Below, piece by piece: positions 28,148 to 37,500 of a DNA stretch of 64,000 nucleotides. Source of the stretch: CAVVFX01 sp963747535. GTDB taxonomy: Bacteria > Acidobacteriota > Terriglobia > Bryobacterales > Bryobacteraceae. The notes beneath the pieces are model-generated. The model was not told the DNA's origin. It did not search any database and saw only the letters and a program-made list of their open reading frames with translations. The position numbers were made by a program, and so were the translations under genes. Position 1 is the first letter of the stretch. Every line of letters starts with the position of its first letter. The stretch lies in assembly GCA_963747535.1 (NCBI GenBank), contig CAVVFX010000020.1, positions 372,001-436,000 of the forward strand. The letters are read 5' to 3'.

Positions 28148-29815
28148 ATGAGTGGGACCATTGTAAGGCGATCGCCCGGCCGTAAAGGCACCCCGCAAGC
28201 GGAGCCGCCATCGAAATTACCACAGACCGTGGCCGAAGTATTGGACCGGCACGTGACGCTGCAAGTGGAATCGATCGACCGCATGTATTTGAACGTAATC
28301 GTAGGCCGATTGCAGATCCTGGAGGGGGCACTTCGTGTCCAGAGGAAAGCCAAAGTCCTTTCCACTAAAGTCGTGGAGCCCATGACGCGGGCTTTCGTCC
28401 AAGCCATCGAGCAGTTTGCCACAGACCATCAGATTCCATTGATTACCTTCGAAAAGGGGCAACGCAAAGATGAGGTAGCCGCTGGGTTCCCGGCCAAATA
28501 CGCGAACCGTGAAGGCGTGGTTTTCATTGGCAAGGCACAGGAGAGATGCACGGTCTATCGCACCGAAAAACGGCACAATCCCAAGAACCATACCAGCTAT
28601 GCCTGGATCGTCAAATCGACCGCCGTGGTCAACCCCTATTATTTCTATTGTGTCGACGAGAACTTCGGCCCTTTTTTCCTGAAGTTCTGCTCCTACTTTC
28701 CCTACAACGCCAAGCTCTGTCTAAACGGCCACGAATACGCCAAACGCCAACTGGAACGCCGACAGATTACTGATCAGGCTTTGGATAATGGCATCCTGTC
28801 TTGCGCCGATCCCCAGCGATTGCAGGCCATCTGTGTTTCCTTATCGGCCGATAAGATCGATGGCCTGCTCCGCAAATGGTTCCGCCGCCTGCCCCATCCC
28901 TTTCCCGCCCGAGACCGGCAGGCCGGATACCGATACCAGATTTCCATCCGGCAAATCGAACTGTCATTAACTCAAGTCTTGGATCGCCCCGTCAGTGGCC
29001 GGATTTTCTTCGAGGATGTGATTCGCGAAAACCTGGATATTGGCCGGCCCAAACAGGTACAATTGATCTTCGACCGCGGGGTGACCAAGGCCACGCCCGG
29101 CAGTTTTCGCACCCGCGTCATTACCGATGGTGTGATCCCCTCACTACACGTCGACTATCAGGGTACCCGCATCAAGCAGTATCACAAAGAAGGCCAGGCG
29201 CTGCGCACCGAGACCACCATCCACAACACGCGGGATTTCTCTATTGGAAAGAGTCTCGGTAACTTGCCGGCCTTGCGTAAAATCGGCTTCCAAGCCAACC
29301 GCCGCCTTCTGGCAACACAACGCATCCCTCATGACGGCATTCTCGCTGAACAGACCTTCCAACAACTCAATCGCCCGCACCTGGTAGATGGGCAACGAGC
29401 CTCGGCTCTCCGCTTCGCCGATCCGATGGTTCAGAGCCTCTGGAACGCTTTACTGCTTTTCGATCTGTTGCCGGCCGGATTCTCCAACCGGGACCTGCGG
29501 CGCAAATTGGCCGACTTGCGGGGCCAGCCCGTCGCTCAATTCACCCAAGGCCGTATGACCTATCAACTGCGCCGGCTCCGCCTTCACGGCCTGCTCGAAC
29601 GGATTCCCAAGACCCATCGCTACCAACTCACGAAATTCGGATTCCGCGTCGCCGCTTTTTGTACCCGCACGTACTCCAGAATTCTGCGGCCCGGCCTCGG
29701 ACTTGTGTTGCCGGCTACGTCATCCCTTCCAACTTCGTTGCGCCGCAGTTTCGATAACTCGAACAGGAGGTCGAATCTTGGGTGCAACAGGCCAGACTGG
29801 CTGCGTAAAACTTGA
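28148..29815 (+). CDS. Member of a widespread unassigned family (possible mobile-element protein)
   Basis: A 555-residue protein that I recognise only as a large family found in many copies in acidobacteria and actinobacteria, usually labelled hypothetical or loosely transposase. Readable landmarks: VESIDRMYLNVIVGRLQ near the start, FEKGQRKDEVA, the aromatic block NPYYFYCVDENFGPFFLKFCSYFPYNAKLCLNGHEYAKRQL, FFEDVIRENLDIGRPKQVQLIF, GTRIKQYHKEGQALRTETTI, and a C-terminal winged-helix-like stretch GRMTYQLRRLRLHGLLERIPKTHRYQLT. The last about 50 residues (after RPGLGLVL) look like read-through and lack similarity in my memory. No catalytic triad can be assigned with confidence. Confidence 0.7.
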   Translation: MSGTIVRRSPGRKGTPQAEPPSKLPQTVAEVLDRHVTLQVESIDRMYLNVIVGRLQILEGALRVQRKAKVLSTKVVEPMTRAFVQAIEQFATDHQIPLITFEKGQRKDEVAAGFPAKYANREGVVFIGKAQERCTVYRTEKRHNPKNHTSYAWIVKSTAVVNPYYFYCVDENFGPFFLKFCSYFPYNAKLCLNGHEYAKRQLERRQITDQALDNGILSCADPQRLQAICVSLSADKIDGLLRKWFRRLPHPFPARDRQAGYRYQISIRQIELSLTQVLDRPVSGRIFFEDVIRENLDIGRPKQVQLIFDRGVTKATPGSFRTRVITDGVIPSLHVDYQGTRIKQYHKEGQALRTETTIHNTRDFSIGKSLGNLPALRKIGFQANRRLLATQRIPHDGILAEQTFQQLNRPHLVDGQRASALRFADPMVQSLWNALLLFDLLPAGFSNRDLRRKLADLRGQPVAQFTQGRMTYQLRRLRLHGLLERIPKTHRYQLTKFGFRVAAFCTRTYSRILRPGLGLVLPATSSLPTSLRRSFDNSNRRSNLGCNRPDWLRKT

Positions 29816-29848
29816 CGCAAAGACAACAAGTTTTCTGCCTCAAGGAAT

Positions 29849-30859
29849 CTAGTTCCCAATGTAGCGAGAGTAGAGGCCGCGTGCTACACCCACGTCGGTG
29901 GTGCCTTTGACGATCGCGCGGCCGTCGGGAAAGATGGTGAGGTCGTACGCGTCGACCTGAAAGCGCAGGGCAAAATCATTCGCCCGAACCTCGCCTAGGT
30001 TCGCCAGTTTCTCCCTCAATTGGGCAAGGTCGAGAGGACGCCCGCGGTCGTGAATCTGGACCGCGTTGCGCCCACACAGGCTGACCGGTGCACGGCGGCT
30101 CCTCTCCAGATACCCGAAGTCATGGCCGGCGCAGCAGGGGCATTCGGGATCTCTCGGCGGCTGGGCGATGGTCCGGGACGAACCCGTCCACACGTCCCAG
30201 GTGACGATGCGCAGTTCCAATTCCGCGCTGTGGCCGCTGAGCAGTTTCAACGCCGTCGCCGCCTGCCATGCGCCGACCACCGTCGTCACCGGATTCAAGA
30301 CCCCCGCGGTCTCGCAGGTCGGCTGGTCGCCGGAGGGGGGCGCCGGGTAGATACACCGGAAACAAGCCCCACGATCGGGAAGGACGGGCATCGTGATGCC
30401 GTAGCTGCCGACGGCCGCGCCGTAAATCCACGCAATGGAATTCTGTACTGACCAGTCGTTGATCAGGTAGCGGGTCTCGAAGTTATCCGTGGCATCGAGG
30501 ATCAAAGTTACCTGGTCGAACAACTCCGCTACATTCCGGGCGTCCAGATCCTCGACGATGGCGCGAACCTCGATTGCCGAATTGATCGCCGCCAACCGGC
30601 GCTGGGCCGCGATGGACTTAGGCAAAGCCGCCGCGGCGTCGGACTCATCGAACAGAATCTGCCGCTGCAGATTGCTGCGCTCGACGTAATCCCGATCGAT
30701 CAGGGTTAACCGGCCCACACCCGCTCGCGCCAGCAGCATTGCCTGGACGCAGCCCAGAGCGCCGCAGCCCACGATCACGGCATGCGACTTCGCCAGGCGC
30801 CGCTGGCCGTCAACACCGATGCCTGGGAACAGAATTTGCCGCGAGTAACGATCATCCAT
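29849..30859 (-). CDS. E1-like adenylyltransferase (ThiF/MoeB/HesA family)
   Basis: A 336-residue ATP-dependent activator of ubiquitin-like sulfur carriers (ThiS/MoaD type). Features: RYSRQILFPGIGVDGQRRL, nucleotide-binding VGCGALG, the DRDYVERSNLQRQILF stretch, DATDNFETRYLIND, the region TCETAGVLNPVT containing the candidate catalytic Cys, and zinc ligands in CFRCIYP and CPCC. A C-terminal about 90-residue extension contains a ubiquitin-like or ThiS-like tail (LREKLANLGEVRANDFALRFQVDAYDLTIFPDGRAIVKG), as in MoeB/ThiF variants that lack rhodanese. It is divergent from the Omp85 gene, 37 bp apart. Confidence 0.88.
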   Translation of the reverse strand: MDDRYSRQILFPGIGVDGQRRLAKSHAVIVGCGALGCVQAMLLARAGVGRLTLIDRDYVERSNLQRQILFDESDAAAALPKSIAAQRRLAAINSAIEVRAIVEDLDARNVAELFDQVTLILDATDNFETRYLINDWSVQNSIAWIYGAAVGSYGITMPVLPDRGACFRCIYPAPPSGDQPTCETAGVLNPVTTVVGAWQAATALKLLSGHSAELELRIVTWDVWTGSSRTIAQPPRDPECPCCAGHDFGYLERSRRAPVSLCGRNAVQIHDRGRPLDLAQLREKLANLGEVRANDFALRFQVDAYDLTIFPDGRAIVKGTTDVGVARGLYSRYIGN

Positions 30860-30896
30860 GGAGTAGCGTCCCGATCGTATCAGACCTTACGTTACG

Positions 30897-33800
30897 ATGG
30901 TCAAGGTGCGAGCGGGTGCTCATCTTCTCCTTATTATCGCCGCATGGACATTTGCCTGTGCTGCTCAGGGTGACAGTGCGGGCGGCGCGGCTACGCCTAT
31001 CTTGACGGGCAATTCGCTCTATGAAGACCGGCTGATTGCCGGCATCACCTTTGTTCCTGCCCGGCAACCGCTTGAAACCGAGGTGATCACGAAGATCCTC
31101 CCGCTGAAGGTCGGCGCGCCCTTCCACACCTCCGATGCCCGGGAAGCGATACAGAAGCTTTACGCTACCGGACGGTACGAGGACATTGTCATCGACGCCA
31201 GCCCTGATCGCAATCCTGCCGGCGGCGGAGTGGCGATTACCATCACAACACGCAACAGCTGGTTCATCGGGCGTGTGGAGATTCAGGGAGATATTCCCGA
31301 GCCGCCTAACGCCGGTCAGTTAGTCACAGCCAGTCGTCTGGACCTCGGCCAGCCCTTTGATAAAGATCAGGTCAAAAAGGCCTCTGAGAACCTGGGCAGG
31401 CTGCTCGTCTCGGACGGGTTCTATGGCAGCCACATCGACTCCGACCTGGAATACAACGATCTCACCCAGGAGGTCAACATCACCTTCACGATCACGGCCC
31501 GGCATCGGGCGCGCTTCGCTCCGCCGGTGGTCAAGAGCGACAACCAGGTACTGACCGAAGAACAGATTGTCAAGGCGAGCCGCTGGCGCTGGATTCTGAT
31601 ACCGAAGTGGCAGCAGATTACCCTGCAGCGGGTCACTACGGGCGTCGAAAAGATCCGCCTGAAATACGAAAACGCCAACCGCTTGCTGGCCAGCGTGACG
31701 CTCGATTCCCTGGATTACCACTCGGGAACCAACAACGCTTCTCCCCATCTTTCGGTGACGGCGGGACCCATCGTGGAAGTGAAAGCCAGCGGGGCGAAGA
31801 TTTCAAAAAAGCGCATCAAGGACCAGGTCCCCATCTACGAGGAGCACACCGTCGACCGCGATCTGCTGATAGAGGGTCAACACAACCTCCGCGACTACTT
31901 TCAATCGCAGGGCTATTTCGACGCGAAGGCCACGTTTCAGGAGGGCCGGATCGTGGAGGGGAAGCAGGAGATCGATTATACGATCGAGCCTGGAATGCGG
32001 CACCGGCTGATGGCGGTGTTGATCAGTGGAAATCATTATTTCAGGACACGCGTTATCCGGGAGCGCATGCTGACAACGCCCAAGTCGTTCGAGATCCGCC
32101 GCGGCCGCTACAGCGACGCGCTGCTTCGCCGTGATCAGGACACCATCACCGATCTCTATCGTTCGAACGGGTTTCGCGACGTCAAGGTCACCGGTCGCGC
32201 GGTAGACGATTATGAGGGGCGGCAGGGCGACATCGCGGTGTTTGTCAATATCGACGAGGGCGCGCAATGGCTGGTGGGCAAGCTGACGATCACCGGTCAG
32301 GAGAAGCTGGATCTTGCGACCGTGATCGCGAGGCTGAGTTCGGCTGCGGGCCAGCCGTACAGCGAGTTTAACGTGGCTGCGGATCGCGATACGATTCTGG
32401 CCACATACTTTCGTAATGGGTTTGCCGGCGCGATATTCGAATGGAATTCGGTCCCCTCCGCCGAGCCATACCACCTGGACCTGGAGTTTCACATTACTGA
32501 GGGCCGGCAAGAGTTCGTGCGCGGCGTTCTGGTGGAAGGCCTGCATACGACCAGGGAAACGCTGGTGGACAGACAACTCCGCATCAACCCGGGAGATCCG
32601 CTGTCGCCCATCGCGATGGCTGAGACGCAACGAAGATTATATGATCTCGGCGTGTTCGCGCGCGTTGACGCCGCGGTGCAGAATCCGGATGGCGACGAAG
32701 ACAGCAAGTATGTTCTGTACCAGGTGGAAGAGGCACGCCGCTACTCGATCACCGGCGGTGTAGGTGCGGAGATCGCGCGCGTGGGGGGAAGCACAGCCCA
32801 AGCGGACCTGACCGATCCCGAGGGCGCAACCGGGTTCAGCCCCAGGGTCTCGCTCGATGTGAGCCGCATCAATGCGTTCGGCAACGGCGATACCATTACC
32901 CTCCGCAGTCGCCTTTCGACGCTGCAAAAGCGGGCGGCTCTCGATTATTTGCTGCCGCGCCTGTTCGGCAATCGCGACCTGGACATCGACTTCTCGGCCC
33001 TTTACGACGATTCGCGCGACGTTCGTACATTTGGCGCGAAACGCGCGGAGGTCGCAATGCAGGTTACGCAGCGGCTTACCAAACCGATCACGCTGTTTTA
33101 CCGGTACTCGTTTCGCAATGTGAGTGTCAACAACCTCAAAATCGACCCGCTCCTGGTGCCGCTGTATTCACAGACCGTGCACATCGGCATGCTTTCGGTG
33201 AACCTGGTGCAGGACCGCCGGGACGACCCGGTGGACGCGCACCGGGGCATCTACAACTCCCTGGACCTGGGCCTCGCTGATCATGCCTTCGGCTCGGCCA
33301 GCGACTTCGGACGCGTGTTGGGGCGCAATGCCACGTACACTCCCCTCGGTCCTAAATTGACACTGGCGCGACAGACCACCTTCGGCATTCTGCCCGCGTT
33401 CAATATTCCGGCGAACGCGGACCCGACCGATCCGATTCCGATTGCTGAAGGTTTCTTCGGCGGCGGCAATCTTTCGCACCGGGGTTTTCCGGAAAACCAG
33501 GCGGGTCCGCGCGACCTGGTTACGGGATTCCCGCTGGGCGGTTCCGCGGAGTTTTTTAATAACACCGAGTTGCGTTTTCCGTTGTACGGAGAGAATGTCA
33601 ATGGTGTACTGTTTCATGACATGGGCAACATCTTTTCCAGCATCGGGCAAATGAGTTTCCGGGTGGATCAGAGGAGCCTGAGCGATTTCAGCTACATGGT
33701 TCATGCCGTCGGTTTAGGAGTGCGCTACCGGACGCCCATCGGGCCGCTCCGGCTGGATCTCGCGTACAGTATCAATCCGCCGCGTTTCAACGGGTTTTCG

Positions 33801-33908
33801 GGTACGTACACCGACCTGGTCAACTGCACGGCGACCAATACCTGCACTTCCGCGGTCCAGCAGATCAGCCACTTTCAATTCTTTTTCTCCATAGGGCAGG
33901 CCTTCTGA
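30897..33908 (+). CDS. Omp85-family outer membrane assembly protein (BamA/TamA-like)
   Basis: A 1003-residue precursor with a signal sequence, multiple POTRA domains (about residues 40-590, e.g. LYATGRYEDIVIDAS, LYRSNGFRDVKVTG, LYDLGVFARVDAAV) and a C-terminal Omp85 barrel that ends in an aromatic residue (FFFSIGQAF). The barrel contains the lid-loop-type motif FGGGNLSHRGF, corresponding to the VRGF signature. The POTRA number, at least six, exceeds BamA's five. With a SurA-like chaperone and TamB directly downstream it is best viewed as the outer-membrane partner of TamB. TGA overlaps the next ATG by one base. Confidence 0.9.
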   Translation: MVKVRAGAHLLLIIAAWTFACAAQGDSAGGAATPILTGNSLYEDRLIAGITFVPARQPLETEVITKILPLKVGAPFHTSDAREAIQKLYATGRYEDIVIDASPDRNPAGGGVAITITTRNSWFIGRVEIQGDIPEPPNAGQLVTASRLDLGQPFDKDQVKKASENLGRLLVSDGFYGSHIDSDLEYNDLTQEVNITFTITARHRARFAPPVVKSDNQVLTEEQIVKASRWRWILIPKWQQITLQRVTTGVEKIRLKYENANRLLASVTLDSLDYHSGTNNASPHLSVTAGPIVEVKASGAKISKKRIKDQVPIYEEHTVDRDLLIEGQHNLRDYFQSQGYFDAKATFQEGRIVEGKQEIDYTIEPGMRHRLMAVLISGNHYFRTRVIRERMLTTPKSFEIRRGRYSDALLRRDQDTITDLYRSNGFRDVKVTGRAVDDYEGRQGDIAVFVNIDEGAQWLVGKLTITGQEKLDLATVIARLSSAAGQPYSEFNVAADRDTILATYFRNGFAGAIFEWNSVPSAEPYHLDLEFHITEGRQEFVRGVLVEGLHTTRETLVDRQLRINPGDPLSPIAMAETQRRLYDLGVFARVDAAVQNPDGDEDSKYVLYQVEEARRYSITGGVGAEIARVGGSTAQADLTDPEGATGFSPRVSLDVSRINAFGNGDTITLRSRLSTLQKRAALDYLLPRLFGNRDLDIDFSALYDDSRDVRTFGAKRAEVAMQVTQRLTKPITLFYRYSFRNVSVNNLKIDPLLVPLYSQTVHIGMLSVNLVQDRRDDPVDAHRGIYNSLDLGLADHAFGSASDFGRVLGRNATYTPLGPKLTLARQTTFGILPAFNIPANADPTDPIPIAEGFFGGGNLSHRGFPENQAGPRDLVTGFPLGGSAEFFNNTELRFPLYGENVNGVLFHDMGNIFSSIGQMSFRVDQRSLSDFSYMVHAVGLGVRYRTPIGPLRLDLAYSINPPRFNGFSGTYTDLVNCTATNTCTSAVQQISHFQFFFSIGQAF

Positions 33909-34591
33909 TGTGGTCGAGATGCTACATGATCCGGCAAGGGGCTGCTGCGCAGCCGGCGATGCTGACGATAGTCGCCGCGCTGTTTTGGTGGGCTCCTGTT
34001 GCGAGCGCCGTCGTCGTGGACCGGATCGCGGTTACCGTCGGGAACCAGGTGATTACGGAAACCGAAATCCTGCGGGACATTGCGCTCGCCGCATTCCTCA
34101 ATGGTGAGAAACCTTCCTTCACTCCCGAGAACAAGCGCAAGGCCGCCGATCGAGCAGTGGAACAGAAGCTGATTCGCAGAGAAATGGAACTCGGTCAATA
34201 TCCTGAAGCTACCGAGGATCAGGCGGCCGAGTTGCTCGACAAAACCGCGAAAAACGTCGGTGGAGAGCCCGAACTGGAACGCCAACTGGCGGCCGACGGC
34301 CTGACTGTCAGGGATCTGGAACAGCAACTGCTCTGGCAGTTGACGCTGGTACGCTTTATCGACCTGCGATTCCGTCCCGCGATTCAGGTCACGGCGGAGG
34401 ATGTGCAGCAGTATTACACGCGCGAAATTCTTCCCAGACAGAAGCCCGGACAGCGGGTCAGGTTGGCCGATGTGCGCGATGAGATCCTGGAGACCCTCTC
34501 GGCGCAGCGCGCGGACCAGCAACTCGACGAATGGCTGAAGCACGCGAAGGCGATTTCGCGTATCGAATATAAGAAGGAGGCCTTCGAGTGA
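33908..34591 (+). CDS. SurA N-terminal-like periplasmic chaperone lacking a PPIase domain
   Basis: A 227-residue exported protein. After a signal/anchor (MLTIVAALFWWAPVASA) comes a SurA-type N-terminal domain: VVDRIAVTVGNQVITETEILRDIALAAFLNGE..., KAADRAVEQKLIRREME, and TAEDVQQYYTREILP. Family SurA proteins then carry one or two parvulin rotamase domains; here the sequence goes straight to the C-terminal helix (VRLADVRDEILETLSAQRADQQLDEWLK). It is therefore a chaperone-only form. The start at 33908 overlaps the Omp85 stop, and the end overlaps the tamB start by 4 bp. Confidence 0.8.
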   Translation: MWSRCYMIRQGAAAQPAMLTIVAALFWWAPVASAVVVDRIAVTVGNQVITETEILRDIALAAFLNGEKPSFTPENKRKAADRAVEQKLIRREMELGQYPEATEDQAAELLDKTAKNVGGEPELERQLAADGLTVRDLEQQLLWQLTLVRFIDLRFRPAIQVTAEDVQQYYTREILPRQKPGQRVRLADVRDEILETLSAQRADQQLDEWLKHAKAISRIEYKKEAFE

Positions 34592-37500
34592 ACCGGCCTG
34601 TGCGTATCGGTCTCATCACCGCAGCGAGCCTTCTGGTGCTGGCGCTGCTGGCGGTAATTGCCGGAATCGAGATCCTGCGCAGCGACTGGTTTTTCCAGCA
34701 GGTCCGGCACAGAGTCATTGCCGAGATAGAAAAATCTACAGGCGGAAAAGTTGAACTGCGCGAGTTTCATTTCGATTGGAGCACACTCACCACCGAGGCC
34801 GGCGGACTGGTGATTCATGGTACGGAATTGCTTCCTGAAGCACCGCTCGTTGGCGTCCGGAAGATCGTCATCAGACTGAAACTGATCTCCATGATGGAAC
34901 GGCGGGTAGACGTCGCATCCGTGGAGATTGTCGAGCCACAGGTCAACCTGATTGTTTCCGCGGACGGCGGCACCAACATTCCTCAGCCGAAGACGGCGCG
35001 GTCCAGTAAGAGCATCGATCAAACGATTCTGGATATGTCCATTGGACGCTTCGGCGTACAAAACGGCACCCTACAAGTAAAAGCTGCAGGCCGGCCGGCC
35101 AAGACGTTGGCCTGGTCTGTGAGCGGCGAGAAGCTGACAGCCCGGTTTCATTACGCGGCGAAGACTTACCGTGGCAACTTCTCGATCGAGCCCCTGCAAG
35201 TGACGTACGGCAGCTACGGACCCATAAACGCCGCTGTAGAACTGGCAGTCATGCTCCAGCGCGACCACTTTCAGGTGACCGGCGGCAAGCTTCGCACTGC
35301 TACATCGCGAATCGAATTCAGCGGAGACATACGAAATCTCACCGCGCCGCAAATTGCCGGCAAGTTCACAGCTCATATGGCCGCGGAAGAGGCTGGACGG
35401 CTGCTCGCGTGGCGTGCCGGTCAGAATGGCATGATCGACGCATCGGGGGACTTTCGCTTCAGCAGCGCCGAAGATTATCGCGTCACCGGTCAACTGCGGG
35501 CAACGGAGCTGACCTATCGCGACCCCGATCTTCATTTTGACCACGTCCAGTTGTCTTCGAGAATCGACGCCGATCCAAAGAAGATCGAGATGACTAACCT
35601 TCACGCTGCATTGCTGGGCGGCCAGGTTCAGGGGCGCGCAACATTGATGAATTTCGATCGTTTCGAAATCAAGGGGAGTCTCTCCGGCTTCGTCGCCACC
35701 TCGCTGGCCGAACTGATGCATGCTACGCCTCTGCCGGTAGACGCGCAAGTCTCCGGACCCTTCGAGGCGAGCGGTTCGCTCAGCGCACTGAAGTACCGGC
35801 GCATCGATGCTTCGGCGCAACTGACGCTCACTCCTTCGGGCGGAGCGCAAGTGAATGGATACATCGATGCCCATTACGATGGCGAGCGGCAATACTTGGA
35901 TCTCGCGAAATCGTTCATCGCATTGCCGTCATCGAGAGTCGAACTCTCCGGCGGAATGGGCTTGCAGTCCGGCGGCTACAGGGGGCAACTTCAAGTGCAT
36001 TTATCCTCCCGAAATCTGGACGACCTTCTGGTTATCGCACCGGCGATCAAGACTCTTCCCGTAACGTTGCAAAAAGGCTATGCCGAATTCAAAGGTACGA
36101 TCAATGGCGCGCTGGATTCTCCCGCCATAGCCGGACACGTCAATGCGACCAACATCCTCATCGAAAAACAGAGCATTGAGGCCTTTTCGGCGGATGTGAA
36201 CGCCTCCGGGAATCAACTCCAGGTCCGAAATGGCGTGCTGGCCTACCAGACCATGCGCGCGCGGCTGGCGGGCACGCTCGCGCTGCATCAATGGAAGGCG
36301 GACAACCAGTCCCCGGTGACCGCGACGGCGTCCATGCAGAACGCGGATATCGCCAATCTTTTCGCGCTGCTGGGACAATCGCAAATTCCCGTCAGAGGAT
36401 CGCTCATCGCCGAAGCGCAGGTGAATGGAACACTGGCCGATCCACGCGCTACGGCGACCTTGCGCGGCGGCAGAGGATCGGCTTACGGTGAGACCTTCGA
36501 TCGTGCGGCCGCCAATGTCACTTACGTGAACGGCGGACGCCAGGACTTCGATATCGAGGTCGACGCGGCAACCAGGAAGGTGAGCCTCACTGGATCTTTC
36601 CAACACGCTGCGACGGATTTCCGCAGCGGCACGATCCAGGGCAATATCAAGACCAGCGATATAGCGCTGAATCAGATCCAGGCGATCGGCAAATATCAGC
36701 CGGCGATTGGCGGTATCGCACACGGCAGCGGCGATTTCGTGGCGCAGTTGGTGCCTGCCAAGACCGGTACGCAGTTGGAGGTCGCCAGCCTGAACGCAGA
36801 TCTCTTCACGCGCAATCTTGCGCTCGCGAACAAACAATTGGGCGATGTGCACCTCACCGCCCGCACGGTTGCCGGCCAGCACCGGCCGCTCGTCACGGTG
36901 CAACTCGAAGCTAATGTCGCGCACTCCACGATTCGGGGAACCGGCAACTGGCGTCTTGCCAGTGACTATCCGGGATCGGGCGAAGTTACCTTCAGCCAGG
37001 TGAATCTGGCCGAGGTGCGAAAGTTGTTCGCGCCCAAAGCGACGAGCCTGGCTTCGGTTGGGGGGTCGGTGGAAGGCAAGATCACATTCAGCGGGCCGGC
37101 CGAAAAGCCCCGCGCGATGACCGGCACACTGGAAATTCCCAAGCTCGAAATCAAGCCGGAGCCGGGAGGCGAGATCCCGATCCCGGAGAGCCTGCGCGAC
37201 ATCGTCATCCAGAACCAGGGCCCGATCCGCGCCGCCATGACCAACGGTAATATTCGCGTCGAGGCGGCGCGTGTGACGGCCCGTTCGACCGACCTGAGCC
37301 TGGCCGGGACGATCAACCTGAACGCCGCGTCGCCGCTCAATCTGCGCGCCAGCGGAAATCTCGACCTGGCGATTCTGTCCATGTTCGAGCGCGACCTGGT
37401 TTCATCCGGCGCGGTGGCCGCGACGGCGACGATTCGCGGTCCGTTCACCCAGCCAGACGTTATCGGCCGGCTCGACGTCAAGAACGCCAACCTGAATCTG

